Shown: positions 42,123-53,777, counted from the stretch's first letter. The stretch is 64,000 bases of DNA from Kazachstania africana CBS 2517 (GCF_000304475.1 NC_018948.1:543728-607727); one strand, 5' to 3'. Notes: generated by a model from the letters alone, not told the origin. Program-made: numbers and translations.

Positions 42123-42794
42123 TTAAATTTTAGTCAATTTTTCAGTCTCGAAATTTCCGTTCGGTATGATATCCATCGAATCGATGCCCCCATTTAAACT
42201 GAATATGCCATGATTATCTGGCAGTACTGGCGGATGTGGGACTCCAACCTGTTCATCTTAGAAATGGATTGTTCGGTACAGACCTGTGGAGTGTTTTATA
42301 TGCGGATCTGATTGGGAAGCTATCTTGGAGAGAAGCACTGTTGACCGAGGGCTGAGGAGTAACATATGCAAGTTTATGTAGAGATGAATTGATCCAGTTT
42401 CAAGAAAACACCTGTGTCTACATTATTGCATTATTTCATTATATCGAGGGCCACTGTTTGAATTAAAATGTGAAACTACGAAGTTATGCTACTTGAACTC
42501 GGGGATGCAACAAAGGAAAAGGTAACGTAGTATGGCAATTAAATTATAAGTTATCCTCCCCGGTATGGCCTTGCAGAACTCTTTTGGATCTTCTTATTTC
42601 TCCCTCCTGAGAACGACGATAAGGGGCTATTGATATTATAGCCAAGAATCGATCTGTTTCTTACATATGCAATTAGTAAGTGCAATATCGAGGGTTCTAG
42701 AGCGAAAAGTTTTTAGAAAACAAAATTTCAATTCTCCTGGAGGAAATTCATACTACGGTATCACCATTTACATCAATTTCCTGTTTACTCGAGA
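42123..42794. other. Divergent promoter region RRP40/PEX11
   Basis: There is no coding sequence in these 672 bp. I looked for an oleate response element for PEX11; only a half-match (CGGATCTGA near 42304) was seen, without the paired CCG. Confidence 0.45.
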
Positions 42795-43526
42795 ATGATT
42801 GACCTAACATGCTATGCATTTGCTCACAATAAGTACGTTTCGACTACTGTGAGGTTTTTGGAAACAGTCAACGGAAGGGAAAAAGTGCTCAGATTATTAC
42901 AGTTTTCATTAAGGTTCATCAGTTCCATTTCTTTATTCCCCATATTAGCTGATTTACAGGCAGAGATTAATATTGTGAGAAAGTTTCTAAGATTTTTGAA
43001 ACCAATCCAGAATTTACAAATTGCTGCCAAGTTTTACTCTAATGATTCATTGGCTGACGGTGCTACAATAAGATGTCTTAATATTATCAGAAATTTGCTC
43101 TTTGGTGTCTACTTGGGCTTAGATCAAATTAATCTATTGAGAATTCTGAAAGTTTTACCCACTACCCTGTTCTACTCAAAAACCGTTCCTTTCTACACAA
43201 ATCTCTTTTGGTTACTCTCTCTGTTTTGTGCTATTTCTATTGACGTTTTACATGTGATAATGTGCTGTTCTTCTAGTACTAACAAGCCTGCAAGTGCTAA
43301 GGACATTGACGATGACAAAAATCTCAAAGCAGTCAAAGCTTCAATGGTGAAAAAGAGGAAGGTATATGTGAGAAAGTGGTTATGGGATGTAATGGACACA
43401 ATCATTGTTTTGAATTTCCTTCAATTTGTAAATAATGGTGACCGTTTGGTTGGTCTGCTGGGGATGGTAACCTCCTGGTATGGTATTCAAGATGTGTGGG
43501 GAGATTGCTTTTACTTTTCGAATTGA
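42795..43526 (+). CDS. PEX11: Peroxisomal membrane protein Pex11
   Basis: The product is 243 residues (S. cerevisiae 236). Conserved Pex11 elements include an amphipathic N-terminal region with TTVRFLETVNGREKVLRLLQ (about 17-36) and a following helix with SRNLRKFLRFLK-like composition. Later hydrophobic segments lie at 128-155, with a final NGDRLVGLLGMVTSWYG. Pex11 drives peroxisome elongation and division. It is the last core gene before the subtelomere. Confidence 0.94.
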   Translation: MIDLTCYAFAHNKYVSTTVRFLETVNGREKVLRLLQFSLRFISSISLFPILADLQAEINIVRKFLRFLKPIQNLQIAAKFYSNDSLADGATIRCLNIIRNLLFGVYLGLDQINLLRILKVLPTTLFYSKTVPFYTNLFWLLSLFCAISIDVLHVIMCCSSSTNKPASAKDIDDDKNLKAVKASMVKKRKVYVRKWLWDVMDTIIVLNFLQFVNNGDRLVGLLGMVTSWYGIQDVWGDCFYFSN

Positions 43527-44735
43527 GTCAAGACTCCAATGGCTTAAATATAATAACATTTACTGCTTTTCTATTTAAACCGATGTGGTAACATACATTA
43601 TAAATTGCTGATAATCCTGAATGAGTTCTCAATGTTGTATTGGAAATTAACTTGATCTGATAAGCTCATGAGCACTTTGGTTGGAAATGAGGAAAGATCC
43701 GTGAGGAAAATACCACTTTAAGTCACAATTTAGCTGATTGTAGCCACAAGTAGACTTAATATGGGTCCAGGTAATATAATTGGAACGTAGTCAAATAAGA
43801 TTTACACAATAGCATATTCAAAACGTCTGGAAAAATTAACTGTGGTATGAATAGTTCAAAGCAGAAGCATGGCTCCAATAATGATCGTACAATGCCAACA
43901 TTGAATAGTGGCATGCTTTGGGTTATAAAAAAGTGCTCTTTATGTATATGCTCAATGCAAACAATTACACTTTTACAGCCTACTACTCAAAACTCATGAC
44001 CATATTGTGGTCTTGATAAAATGCAATGTTACTTCAAAAGTGACATAGAAATGTGAAACAAGCAAGTCGAAGTTGATCTATCTTATATACGCTTACGTAC
44101 GTTATGTACAATAACTAATCCAACGCAATAGACTACACCACTTATTTTTGGTTTTTATTCGGTAGCGTGGCTAAGCTGATAGATAGAAACGGGACAAGAC
44201 GATATTCGTTAGTGCCAAAATTCCTAAAACAAGTTTTAGATTCAACGCAAATCTTACTAACAGTACAAGTTTGTTTCTTTATTGGAGAAAAAAATAGTAA
44301 TACTGACGGCTACTAGCCTTCTCCATTGCAATGCATTAGTATTAATAGTCCTACAATCATTGTCAAAAAAGGCAGCAAGATCACAACTCCATCATATATG
44401 ACTTGCCACTACTTTCGCCAATTCATTGGAAGGTAAATATTTATTTATCCCCCCTTTTGATCAGTTGACTATACAACCAGACGTAAATCTAACTTTTGTG
44501 AGACCTAAATTAGTTTAAGGAAAAGAATGCATTCGATTTATTATTTATAGCCTAAAAGTGTTCCAGAATATTTTGGGTTCAGGTACCCGTATCCTTTCTT
44601 CTATGATAAGTTTATAGTTCCATTTATGAAGTGCTTTTATGCGTTTGACTGAATAGCAAGAAAGTGACAATAACATTCTCTTATCAAATAGCCTGATAAG
44701 GATCACGTAAATGGAAATACCAATATTCTAAGTAA
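43527..44735. other. Gene-free transition into the subtelomere
   Basis: These 1.2 kb between PEX11 and the first secreted-family gene contain no open frame with coding character on either strand and no recognisable repeat or RNA gene. It marks the edge of conserved gene order. Confidence 0.5.
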
Positions 44736-45599
44736 TTACCAGCAGCTAGACGTCCACGTCCAATCGTCCCCAATTTCAGCACAGGGCATGGCCCAAGGAT
44801 TATATATACCGCCCGAAGTGTTGGACATAATCCGGATGTCCATATTATACATGTCATCGTGGTCAATATGTAATGAGAAACCTGTTATTCCACTATTATG
44901 CACTGACTCCAATGCAATTCGAACAGCACATTTTATTTTGTCTACCAGGATGTTGTCAATGTGATGATCACTGCCAGTCGACAAAGGAGACACGAAAATA
45001 GTCCAGGATGGAAAGAGGTCTATAAGAATATAGTCAACTGAAAAATACATTCTATTTTGTAGAATTACTAACAATGTCTCAACTATGTTCCTAATGACTG
45101 AGATGGTGTTCGAAATAGCCTGTTTGCAATACTGGGGGAAGAATTTCCAATTCAAACCATACTTCTCATGAGTAAGTTGTAAAAAATCATTCTCCTTATA
45201 ATGTTTTATGTATGTGCTACTAAAGGTCTTACCGGTCATGTTTTTAAAGTAGTTCTGGGTCTTGACTTGATAATTTTTTATAGTTCCATTAATTATATCC
45301 AGCGTAACAAGTTGACAATACCTATAAGCACAAGTATCAACTAAAGTATAATGACTTGAATTCGTACTAAGTTGCTTGGAATATAACGATTCCCAGTAAT
45401 CCATGGCAGTGGGATACGTTGCCGGAATAGCTTCACTTGTTCCATTGAAAGACCAGTAGGTAGTACTTGATTTTTCCAATTGGTCGCCTTTGATAAATAT
45501 GACACCTGGAGATCCTCCAGCTACTGTAGAAAATTGAAGGGCAGTGGCCACCAAATACCATGAAATAATGGTGAAAACGAAGTCATTTTTCTTAATCAT
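44736..45599 (-). CDS. Subtelomeric secreted protein, family A (killer-precursor-like, function unknown)
   Basis: An intact 287-residue frame starts at an ATG (45597-45599). The N-terminus has a signal peptide (MIKKNDFVFTIISWYLVATA, about 1-28). Six or so Asn-X-Ser/Thr sequons follow. The C-terminal region aligns with the protein at 46386-47189: a conserved His followed after exactly 26 residues by MPC (Cys near 273). It lacks three of the four module cysteines present in the best-preserved members but has others. I do not recognise it in S. cerevisiae. A secreted toxin-precursor-like role is inference from the family pattern only. Confidence 0.6.
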   Translation of the reverse strand: MIKKNDFVFTIISWYLVATALQFSTVAGGSPGVIFIKGDQLEKSSTTYWSFNGTSEAIPATYPTAMDYWESLYSKQLSTNSSHYTLVDTCAYRYCQLVTLDIINGTIKNYQVKTQNYFKNMTGKTFSSTYIKHYKENDFLQLTHEKYGLNWKFFPQYCKQAISNTISVIRNIVETLLVILQNRMYFSVDYILIDLFPSWTIFVSPLSTGSDHHIDNILVDKIKCAVRIALESVHNSGITGFSLHIDHDDMYNMDIRIMSNTSGGIYNPWAMPCAEIGDDWTWTSSCW

Positions 45600-46320
45600 A
45601 CTACTACGATATGTTTATTCAGTGGCTGGTTGTTATGTGCTGGGAAAAGTGATTGTTGCCTCAGAGGCATGACGATCTTTAAATTTAGCAACTAACTCAG
45701 TCAAAAGGTTTGCTCTCTTTCAGCTTAGCAAAAAATTTTCTTTCCTTTTTACACTTCAGTAGTGATTACCCGAAGAAATGAACCTACAATGGGTACTCAA
45801 GTAGTTCGACTTCAGATTAGACTACCAGATATGCTGTCCATATTGGGATATGATATTTACTTTTTGAAGAAGTTTTGATAAAGAAAATTGGCAACTTTCT
45901 CTCAGACCCTGAAAATCAATGGAAAAATGCGTAATATTCCGTTTACGAGACACCGTTTGCAACCATCTACAAAGAAATGCTGTTGCTTCCAGGGTTTGTT
46001 GCCAGAAGACAAATGATGAACAATTCGTGATACGATGCGGGGTTTACCTAATGACTGGCATGCAACAGCTAGAAAAGCCGGGAGAAAGTGAAGTAATCCC
46101 GTTTTGATTCATATTTATTCCAGAAATCTGCCAAATACTGGTAACCGAAAGGTACAGGGAACGAGAAGGAGATTGGAAACCGTCCCACATACTTAAAAAA
46201 AGCAGCCAAAGTTTTGCCCTGAGCTGCTCATATCAAAAACTGTATAAAGTTCTCTTTTAGGTAATGAAGCATGTCTCTTCTTTGGCTTCTTATAGAGGAG
46301 ACTAGAGCCACAATTAGAAC
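45600..46320. other. Intergenic sequence upstream of two divergent family members
   Basis: No supported gene is present. Short ATG frames at 45919, 46265 and 46271 do not resemble any family. Confidence 0.4.
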
Positions 46321-46385
46321 ATGCTACCATTTCTTCTTTTTTACCCTTCGCTACTGCGAATAGGCTAGTGTATGACATTTCTGAC

Positions 46386-47189
46386 ATGGAACTTACACTC
46401 CAAGGGGGAGCAGTGTTTGATGGTCAAGCGCCTAAATTAACGGACCATAGGGACACTTCCAATGTAAGTAACGTGATTGGAACTAATATGTCCTGGTCTG
46501 CTTTTGACCCTGCTAAAGGGCATATCGAGCAGTCCATCTTAAGTTATGATTTAGGAGATGGTTACAATTTGGTTCATGCAAAAAATGTCATTCTCACTGA
46601 TAACGATACTACCGATGCATGGTTGGCAGCTGATCAAAACAGTACTATAAGCAATACTGGTATCAAGAAACGAGACGATGGGGATACTTGGTATACCACC
46701 TATTGTAAGTATGCCTGGGATACAATCAGGGTTGAAGTCACTACTTTTTTTTACAATATCAAAGATAATCCAGTCAGTTTTATTGCAAATCTGACCACTG
46801 CAGCTACAAATATTGCAACTATGATCAAAAATGGTTCTCAAAAGAACAGTTGTGGAAGTTCCGATGTGTATCTTCTAACCAAAGATGATGGAGGGAAGTG
46901 GGAAGTCGCTTGGTCTAGTTGGACAACAGGACAGAACTGCGATACCACTGCCCAATGGAATGAAATTTCATTTGCACTACGTAATTGCATTAATGACTCT
47001 GAATATGAGCATAAAATGGCCCTGTGCGTCAGAATGAACCATGGAGGTACATGGCATGCTGATGTAAGGGTCCAACGGAATTGGGAAAAAGCGTACTCAA
47101 ATATTTGGGATATGCCATGCGGTAAAGCACAACAGTCAATCGTAGTAGATGATGGTACGTGCAAAACTGATTATGCGAAAGATTTATGA
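46386..47189 (+). pseudogene. Subtelomeric secreted protein, family A, probable 5' frameshift
   Basis: The frame is open from 46296 to the TGA at 47187-47189, but its first ATG is 46386, giving 267 residues without a signal peptide. A hydrophobic signal-like start exists just upstream in another frame (ATG 46321), so a frameshift near the T-run at 46335-46341 probably broke the gene; an intron cannot be excluded. The mature part has a Kex2-type KKR at residues 94-96. It also has the complete cysteine module (C156, C185, C214, C245, about 29-31 apart), and a conserved His219 five residues after C214. It is one of the best-preserved copies of the module in the window. Confidence 0.6.
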
Positions 47190-47338
47190 AAATGGCGGCA
47201 CGAAACTCTACACTGTTCATTCATTTTATAAAATTACAAAATTATAGAAGGTGTTGCGGCTATTCAAGGTCAAACATTTTGTTAGTGCCTTTAAAAATTA
47301 TATCATATAGAATTGTACATCAAAGTAAAATTAGCAAC

Positions 47339-48345
47339 TTAACAATTTATCACTATAAGTACGAGTAGTATAAACTTATAATCCTTTGTAATCAATAAAA
47401 AATATTTATTCCATGTAAAAAAGTTGTACGTCAGATCCAGTATCTCATTGAGTCCAATAACACTTACATAGTAAATTCTTAACGAGACTTCCGGAGCTTG
47501 TATATCATTAGTGTCTCCACATGTGTACACCTTATAATAAGCAGCTTTCCACGTACCATTAACATCATTTGCCAAAATCTCATTTAGCTGATTTTTATGT
47601 CCTCGACTAGTATCGAGGCTCTGAGTTCTTCTGGTTGGCACAAAAATCGAGTGCAAGAAGTCCAGTGCATCATAGAGAGTACACTGGAAAGTCCTGATGT
47701 TTTGTAACTATCGAATTTATCGTATTGACTGCGGGCATTATTGATAATGTTCCTATAAATTCAGAAAAGGAGTCATATATTGAATGATACACCTAGGAAG
47801 TCCTCTCGTTCTGTAAGTAAATTGGGGCTTGGTCAAATTTATCTTGGCTAATGGGTTGTCAATTTGGTACTATTTTCCGGACTCTGATTGAGAATGGTGA
47901 TCAAATAATAAATCAGCAACATAAGATAGGTCATACAGACCATTAGTGCTTTCCAATGCTTAAACTGCCTTCTTCTAACTGCAGTGGATTTGACACCTTT
48001 TAACGTTCCATTTGGTATTCCTTCAAAATACCAGTGAATGTATATTGATATTAAATTAAGAACGAGACTTGTCGCCAAATTACTTACCGAACTTGCACAA
48101 TCTAGAGATGCAGAATCCTCATGGTTATTCTTACAGATACTACGTGTGTCTATCGCAGCTTCAATAGTTGTACTGGATGATGCGACAAAAGAAGCCCACC
48201 ACGCTGCTTTTATTACAACAAGTTTATCGTCCGGAAAATAGGCATAAGCCGTCGTGACAATTAAATGAATGTAATCATAATCGGGAACTGTTGCAAGGGC
48301 AACAACAATAAAAGAAGCAAAGCAAAATAAAGAAAAAAAACGCAT
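47339..48345 (-). pseudogene. Broken secreted-family gene (N- and C-terminal parts separated)
   Basis: The N-terminal part is an ATG frame (48343-48345) of 165 residues with a clear signal peptide (MRFFSLFCFASFIVVALAT). It contains a Cys/Ala/Ser-rich amphipathic stretch (CASSVSNLATSLVLN) and ends at a stop at 47848. A second frame, open from about 47706 to 47339 without an ATG of its own, carries a degenerate copy of the cysteine module (GTWKAAYYKVYTCGD). About 140 bp with stops in all frames separates them. I see no yeast branchpoint or GTATGT donor that would make this an intron. Confidence 0.55.
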
Positions 48346-49497
48346 TGTTATTTTTCGCTCAGGCTAATAGTTCTTGCTATAGTGGGTCACACTGTTAAAA
48401 TTACTTCAACAATCTTTTCAACCACTGAAGACTCTAAAGACGGTCATCTACTAGATTGACTTGGTTCTTTAACACTCATTCAAAACTAAAGAACTGTTGT
48501 AAAAACTACTCTTGCAATGTTGTGAGGCGATAATTACCATTCAAAAATCTAAAGAAGCCTAGTCTTTTTTCACATTATGTAAGTATAATTAGTAGAGATA
48601 CCAAAAAATTTCCGGATACAGAAAGAAAAGTTTCAAGGAACGACGAGATGTCTCTCGAGCGTATAAAAAGCTGTTCTTGATGATTTGAGCCATTTAATGT
48701 GACCAAAAATGGATATAATAACAGATTGGCTTTCTTCGCATTGTTCTCAGAGAGGAATCATAGTGATACATCCCTCGAGATGACTTTTCCAATTTCTAGA
48801 AAGAAAGAAAAGCGCGCACAAAAGAGACTACGTCATTTCGCAGAGATAGGCAAATGAATGTTGCGCGATCCGTGCTGCAGATTCTGAGAAAAGAAATTTT
48901 TGGTATGCCGACCTTTTTTGGAGTTTCTTTTTTTGACGTTTTTCATTTGCCTAAAAGTTGATGAGCTGTCAGCATCGCCTGTTTGGGACAATACTTATTG
49001 TCATGCGGATATTATTACAACGAAACCCTCCGGAGGAACAACAGAGCCTTGTGTGCTCACTCAACTACATGAAGCTCACTATAGTTTAAGAAAGTGTGAT
49101 AGTTATAGTCGCCTAACATTCAATACTTTCAGTGAAATGTCATGTGGCATGTTAGATTCATGCCGTTTGGAATTTCCATAGCAAGTATAGTTGTCAGTGA
49201 TATGAAGTATTTTAAGTGACCTATTCAAACAGAGAGACTATGTGCTCCAACTACATCAGAACTGCTAAACTCGATATGTTGCCACATACAATTGTGACAT
49301 ACTCGAATTATTCTCATATTCAAAAGATTACATATCTTAATCTTCTCGTCATCAGGGCACGATATTCGAAACCTCATATAACTTGAAGTATAATCTCCCA
49401 TTTCATATTTTATGTCTACACTTTTATGTGACCTTTCCTTACCAATGAATCCTGGATCACAGTCATTTGACGAATTCTGGCGCCATTTTACTTAGCA
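48346..49497. other. Degenerate subtelomeric sequence
   Basis: There is no intact gene. A 93-codon frame at 48900-49181 lacks an ATG but begins with a hydrophobic, signal-like segment (FLEFLFLTFFICLKV) followed by several cysteines. It may be the remnant of another secreted protein. Confidence 0.35.
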
Positions 49498-49803
49498 ATG
49501 TCACATTCAAAAATTACATACTTCAGAGAAAACTTCAATAGTAAAGTATCAACCTTAAACAGCATAAGCAAACAATCTACAGCGTCAAATTCTCGACGGC
49601 GTCCCGCCACATACCAAAACAAACACCTAATACTATCACACAGACAGGACATTGCTCTCTATTACGTCACCAACTCTATGATGTTCTTAAAAAAACAAAA
49701 AATAATGTGTGGGAGAACTAACATCCCCCGCTTCTGTAACCTCATTACCAAGGCCCAAATCCGACTCTGCTACAAAAACGGTGTAGAACATCAACAACTA
49801 TGA
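49498..49803 (+). CDS. Hypothetical 101-residue ORF (doubtful)
   Basis: This is an ATG-initiated frame with no recognisable domain, signal peptide or membrane segment. It is basic and Ser/Asn-rich. A frame of this length can arise by chance in this region. Confidence 0.15.
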   Translation: MSHSKITYFRENFNSKVSTLNSISKQSTASNSRRRPATYQNKHLILSHRQDIALYYVTNSMMFLKKQKIMCGRTNIPRFCNLITKAQIRLCYKNGVEHQQL

Positions 49804-49940
49804 CCAGTTTGAAACAACAAAGGACCAACAAAATAGCTCGGGGCCTACTGCTCTTTGCATGTTGGACCAGCAGGTAACCACAAGCAAGAGGCAACGTTTT
49901 TTGAACAACGAAGAGAGACTGTGATTGCTGCCCGTGGAGA

Positions 49941-50237
49941 TTATACTATATGTATCGTAACTATCGGCCATTGCATCAATAAAATTACCAAATCCGTGGC
50001 ACAGAGATGAATTACCAAGATTGTTCTACCAAATACCAGCTCGAAAATCGCGACTTTCATGTTAATCGTTTTGCCCCATCCAACTTCGAATTGGTCTACA
50101 CTATCGCCATTCAAACTTTGCAAATATGGGGCACCGATGGTTAATAAATTGCATTTACCATTCATGATATTAAAGCCACCTTTCAAGTCCGTCAATCCAG
50201 TCGTCACTTTTGGGAACTCCATTACCTGCGTCTTCAT
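49941..50237 (-). pseudogene. Coding relic of unknown family
   Basis: The minus-strand frame of 98 residues from the ATG at 50235-50237 (open further upstream to 50288) shows gene-like composition: a Gly-rich, beta-type stretch (GGFNIMNGKCNLLTIGAPYL), then a hydrophobic end. No complete gene surrounds it. The frame closes at 49941 and nearby sequence in other frames also looks partly coding, so I read it as a decayed fragment. I do not recognise the family. Confidence 0.3.
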
Positions 50238-50288
50238 GAGGACTCCATAATAAAACCAGCGAGGAGCTTGCAAGACCAAGTTCGTCAA

Positions 50289-51147
50289 TAGAGCAAAGTC
50301 AACAATTAGTACCCCTACAACTTTTCTTACTTTTACCTCGCAAGCACAGCTCCTCTGAAAAAGAAAAATCCATGACAGGAACTGTCACCTAGTTCATAAT
50401 CTCAGATAAAATTGTCGTTGGTGGAGTTTCCCATAAGCAGTGCACTCATATCAAGATTATTGGCCAGATCGAGAATCAAGTTAAACGAATTTTTCAAAGT
50501 TTTATTAGACTCATCCAGAAGAGTAATGTCAAGCTTACTACAATTCAGCACAAAATTACAGGTAGAGTGCATGCCCCAATAACCTAACCTGACACTACTT
50601 AGAATTTATATTAAGCAACCAAGGTCCTCTCAAAGAAAAATTCGGAAAATTATACTGGTCAAATGAAGAAGGTTATATCATTTGACCAGATAATGCTTGT
50701 ACGTTGGAACGTCTATGACGCTTCAAAAATTGATTATCTCTGCCTTGAAGCCTAAATGACATTAAATTTTATGGTCTCTTCTTCAATAAGCAATATTGGG
50801 AATTGAATTGCCATATGTCAATTGCTGAATTTGCTCTTGTATGTGGCAGCTATCAAGTTAACTGGAGAATCCCATTGATTGGACTCGCGGTTGGTCTCTG
50901 AGTGTGGTTTTTGTAAGATGTTTTACGGACACTACTGTGATAGCATGACAGCGACTGGTGTGAAGAGTAAGCAACTGTCAGCCCTCGTTCAAAATAATTC
51001 ATAATTTCACGACGACAAAGCTTATATAATCCTCCATAATATGACGTCTCTGTAGTATGCGATTTTCTCGAGAAAAAGTACTATATAAGGAGAGTTCCTA
51101 GGCACCGCAAATTCTCTGGCAAAATAAAGTCATCAAGTAAAAGTTGG
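50289..51147. other. Subtelomeric sequence without a gene
   Basis: No coding frame is supported on either strand. Promoter-like TATATAAGG at 51082-51090 precedes the membrane protein gene at 51148. Confidence 0.4.
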
Positions 51148-51980
51148 ATGGAGATGGAGATGGAAAGTCATAAAATGCAAAATGATTTAGATAGCGGTAC
51201 TATTTCAAACGGTGGAAAACATTCCGGTGATACTAATTTTTTAGTAAGCTTCCACCAAAGAATTTATTCTATATTGTCTGCTCAAGCGTTCTTTCTTCTT
51301 GTCACAGAAAACCTAATTTACCGCTGGAAACCTGCATTGACTTTTGCCATTCAGTATTTCTGGCCATATATCGTAAGTGTAACGATTGCGTATGCATATA
51401 TGTTCATCATAAACGGTCCTGCGAGAAATGCAAATTGCCAAAAGGAAACAGCTGATAAGGGGTTATTACTAAAGAAGAAGTCCTTTCTAAGGGTTGAATA
51501 CTTTAAGAGAGTAGGACAATTTGTCTTTGTCTTCTTTACTGGACTGGTACATACGTGCCACTTCGCATGGATCTCTTTATGCTATGAAAACTTCAATGCA
51601 CAATTTAAGTCTTTAACGATTTCTTTGATACTTATATGTAGCCTGTATTATGTGCTATAGATACAAGCAGCATACTCTTTTTTCAAATATGCTTATAATT
51701 AACATAGGGAACTTCAACATGTTCTTGTCCAATAATACCTAATAAAATCGTCATGTGCTGCTATAGCGAGCAATGTGGTTTTGTTATTTTACTCTCGTAC
51801 GGTAGGTGTTCCCCTCTCATGGCTAAAGTATGGTGTACAGTAACCATGATAGTGTATAGTATTTTGATCAGTACTATAGTCTCACAAAAACCGCCTCCTG
51901 GTAGTGACAGTACAATCGAGATAATGCTTTTCACTATAATTCCCATTCAGCAAGTTGGAACAATGCTTTTTCAAGCATAG
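51148..51980 (+). pseudogene. Multi-pass membrane protein, apparently split by a frameshift or stop
   Basis: An ATG frame of 170 residues (51148-51660) encodes a polar N-terminus and about four hydrophobic segments (about 46-58, 70-91, 124-140 and 150-168). It ends abruptly inside the last hydrophobic segment. A second frame (51753-51980) adds two more hydrophobic segments with a Pro-rich loop between them (SQKPPPGSDSTIE). Together they look like one six-segment membrane protein that is broken, although the first part alone could be expressed. There is no signal peptide. It lies between secreted-family genes. The family is not recognised. Confidence 0.45.
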
Positions 51981-52841
51981 GCGATACTACATTCACTACA
52001 AAGATATATAGGACATTAATATCTCAAAATTTCTCCATTCCTCTTCATTTTACTTTTGGATGAATCCCCTTTGAAGCACCGCAAATATCTCCATTTCATA
52101 CAACTTCAACTAGTTTTGTTACTCAGTACTTTGCACTGCATTAACATGAAAATTTGTCGACTGTAGAGGTAAATAAAACTAAGTAATTACTTAAAGTTAT
52201 AGGAATTTCGAGAAGAGATGTGTAAAAATATTTCTATTGCTTACATAAATGGATGTATTAACAAGGATGAGGTCTTCTAGGATTTGTAGCATTTGAAAAT
52301 TTCCACCAGTGATTATTTTATGAAGACATAGCTTAAATTAACACTTCTAAATGTAGCTTGCACGAATACCGAATAGTTTAGTAATGTCTAATAATTACAG
52401 TTACTGAATGCTTAGTACAGTTTTTCTGGTATATGCAGTTTGATACTACAGCTCCTGTTTAAGTGCGTTTTGGAACCTAATCAGCATGCGCAATAGTCGC
52501 ACTGGTAACGTTACTGATTAAAATCATCATCCATCTAATTTTTTATAAAGGGAGACATATCTTTCTTTAGTGGATCTAACCTATAATGGATATTTAACTC
52601 TTCTGTCAAACAGATATTTAATTTCATTTGATCCTAATCAATGGACTTATAGAAGCTTAATTTTTGAGCTACAAGTTTTGCATTATATATCCACTCCATA
52701 TGTAAGAAAATTCACCAAATATAAAACGAATCTCTTAAAAGTTTATACCCAAGTTTCACTAGGAAACAAATTATTGAAAAGGTACCCTTCACTTATATTT
52801 ACTTATATGTACTTTATAGATTGAAAGATAGCTATACTGCC
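51981..52841. other. AT-rich subtelomeric sequence
   Basis: No gene is supported. An 84-codon frame at 52570-52824 has no ATG and no family features. Confidence 0.4.
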
Positions 52842-53777
52842 CTAGGCACCCCATCCCATCATACCCTCACAAGGTATATCATCAAAAGTCAGGTCACTTT
52901 CAGCCTCAAGAAATTTAATATAAACAGCTGAAGGTCCATTATGAAAGAATGAAAGACATGAACCTATTGTATTGTTTGGGATTTTTGTATGGAGAGCTTC
53001 GATAAGAAGCCTGTTTATTTCAATAGCCTCTGCATTGAAAGCGGAAAACGAACCCAGTTCTCTTTTATTCTTCGAATACCTATAAATTACATAATTGATT
53101 CTCTCTTCCTCCACCATTAGGTAACCTCCAAGACTACCATCTAGAGCAGATAGTGACTCATAGTCACCAGACCAAATATTGCTGATAGACATAGCAATAG
53201 ACGATGTCATGTCTGCCGTTGATACTTTGGATAATGGAGAGTTCGATTGTTTGTCGTTGTCAGCAACATGCATTATGAACACCCTTTGCTTCATGAACCA
53301 GTCATATAAACTTGAAACTTCATACTCATTGATTGGCGGAAGGGTACCATTGATAGCCACAGATCCACCGAACACCGTACTTAAATGATCAAAAAGATCA
53401 CGATCTAAATAAGCATCTGTCACATTAACATCAAAATCAAAATCAAGAAGGTGAGCCCTATTTTTAGCAATAGTACATATTGCCATAATATTTGTATTCT
53501 TGTTTTGATCGGCGGCAGAACGAGCTGCGATTGGATAATCAACAAATAAATTATTCAGCAAAATATAGATAATGTAGAGTCTATAAAGTTCATTCGAAGG
53601 ATCAAAGGGGTTATCAGGAGCTAAGGAAAAGTAATTGATGGAGGCTTCCTTGGTATCATGAAACAAAGATATATGCCTATATGTGGCAGAGACATCGCCC
53701 AAAAAATTCATTATAATAAGAAGGGTTAGAAGTAAATTAACACCAGTATGTTTCAGTGGACTGCAGAGCAGCTTCAT
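52842..53777 (-). CDS. Subtelomeric secreted protein, family B, copy 1
   Basis: The product is 311 residues from the ATG at 53775-53777 (upstream only a TTG). A basic, hydrophobic N-terminus (about 1-34) looks like a signal peptide. It is a clear paralog of the gene at 54738-55685: shared YFSLAPDNPFDPSNELYR-type segment near the N-terminus, RYSKN before the module, and a C-terminal FHNG...PCE...GWGA ending. It keeps module cysteines C274 and C303 (29 apart) and His279 but has lost the first two. It carries a Lys-Arg dibasic site where the paralog has Gly-His. It is intact, tandem and co-oriented with the paralog. The function is unknown. Confidence 0.65.
   Translation of the reverse strand: MKLLCSPLKHTGVNLLLTLLIIMNFLGDVSATYRHISLFHDTKEASINYFSLAPDNPFDPSNELYRLYIIYILLNNLFVDYPIAARSAADQNKNTNIMAICTIAKNRAHLLDFDFDVNVTDAYLDRDLFDHLSTVFGGSVAINGTLPPINEYEVSSLYDWFMKQRVFIMHVADNDKQSNSPLSKVSTADMTSSIAMSISNIWSGDYESLSALDGSLGGYLMVEEERINYVIYRYSKNKRELGSFSAFNAEAIEINRLLIEALHTKIPNNTIGSCLSFFHNGPSAVYIKFLEAESDLTFDDIPCEGMMGWGA

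Noticed and set aside
52570..52824. 84-codon plus-strand frame
   Set aside because: It has no ATG, no family features, and lies in AT-rich sequence where such frames arise by chance.
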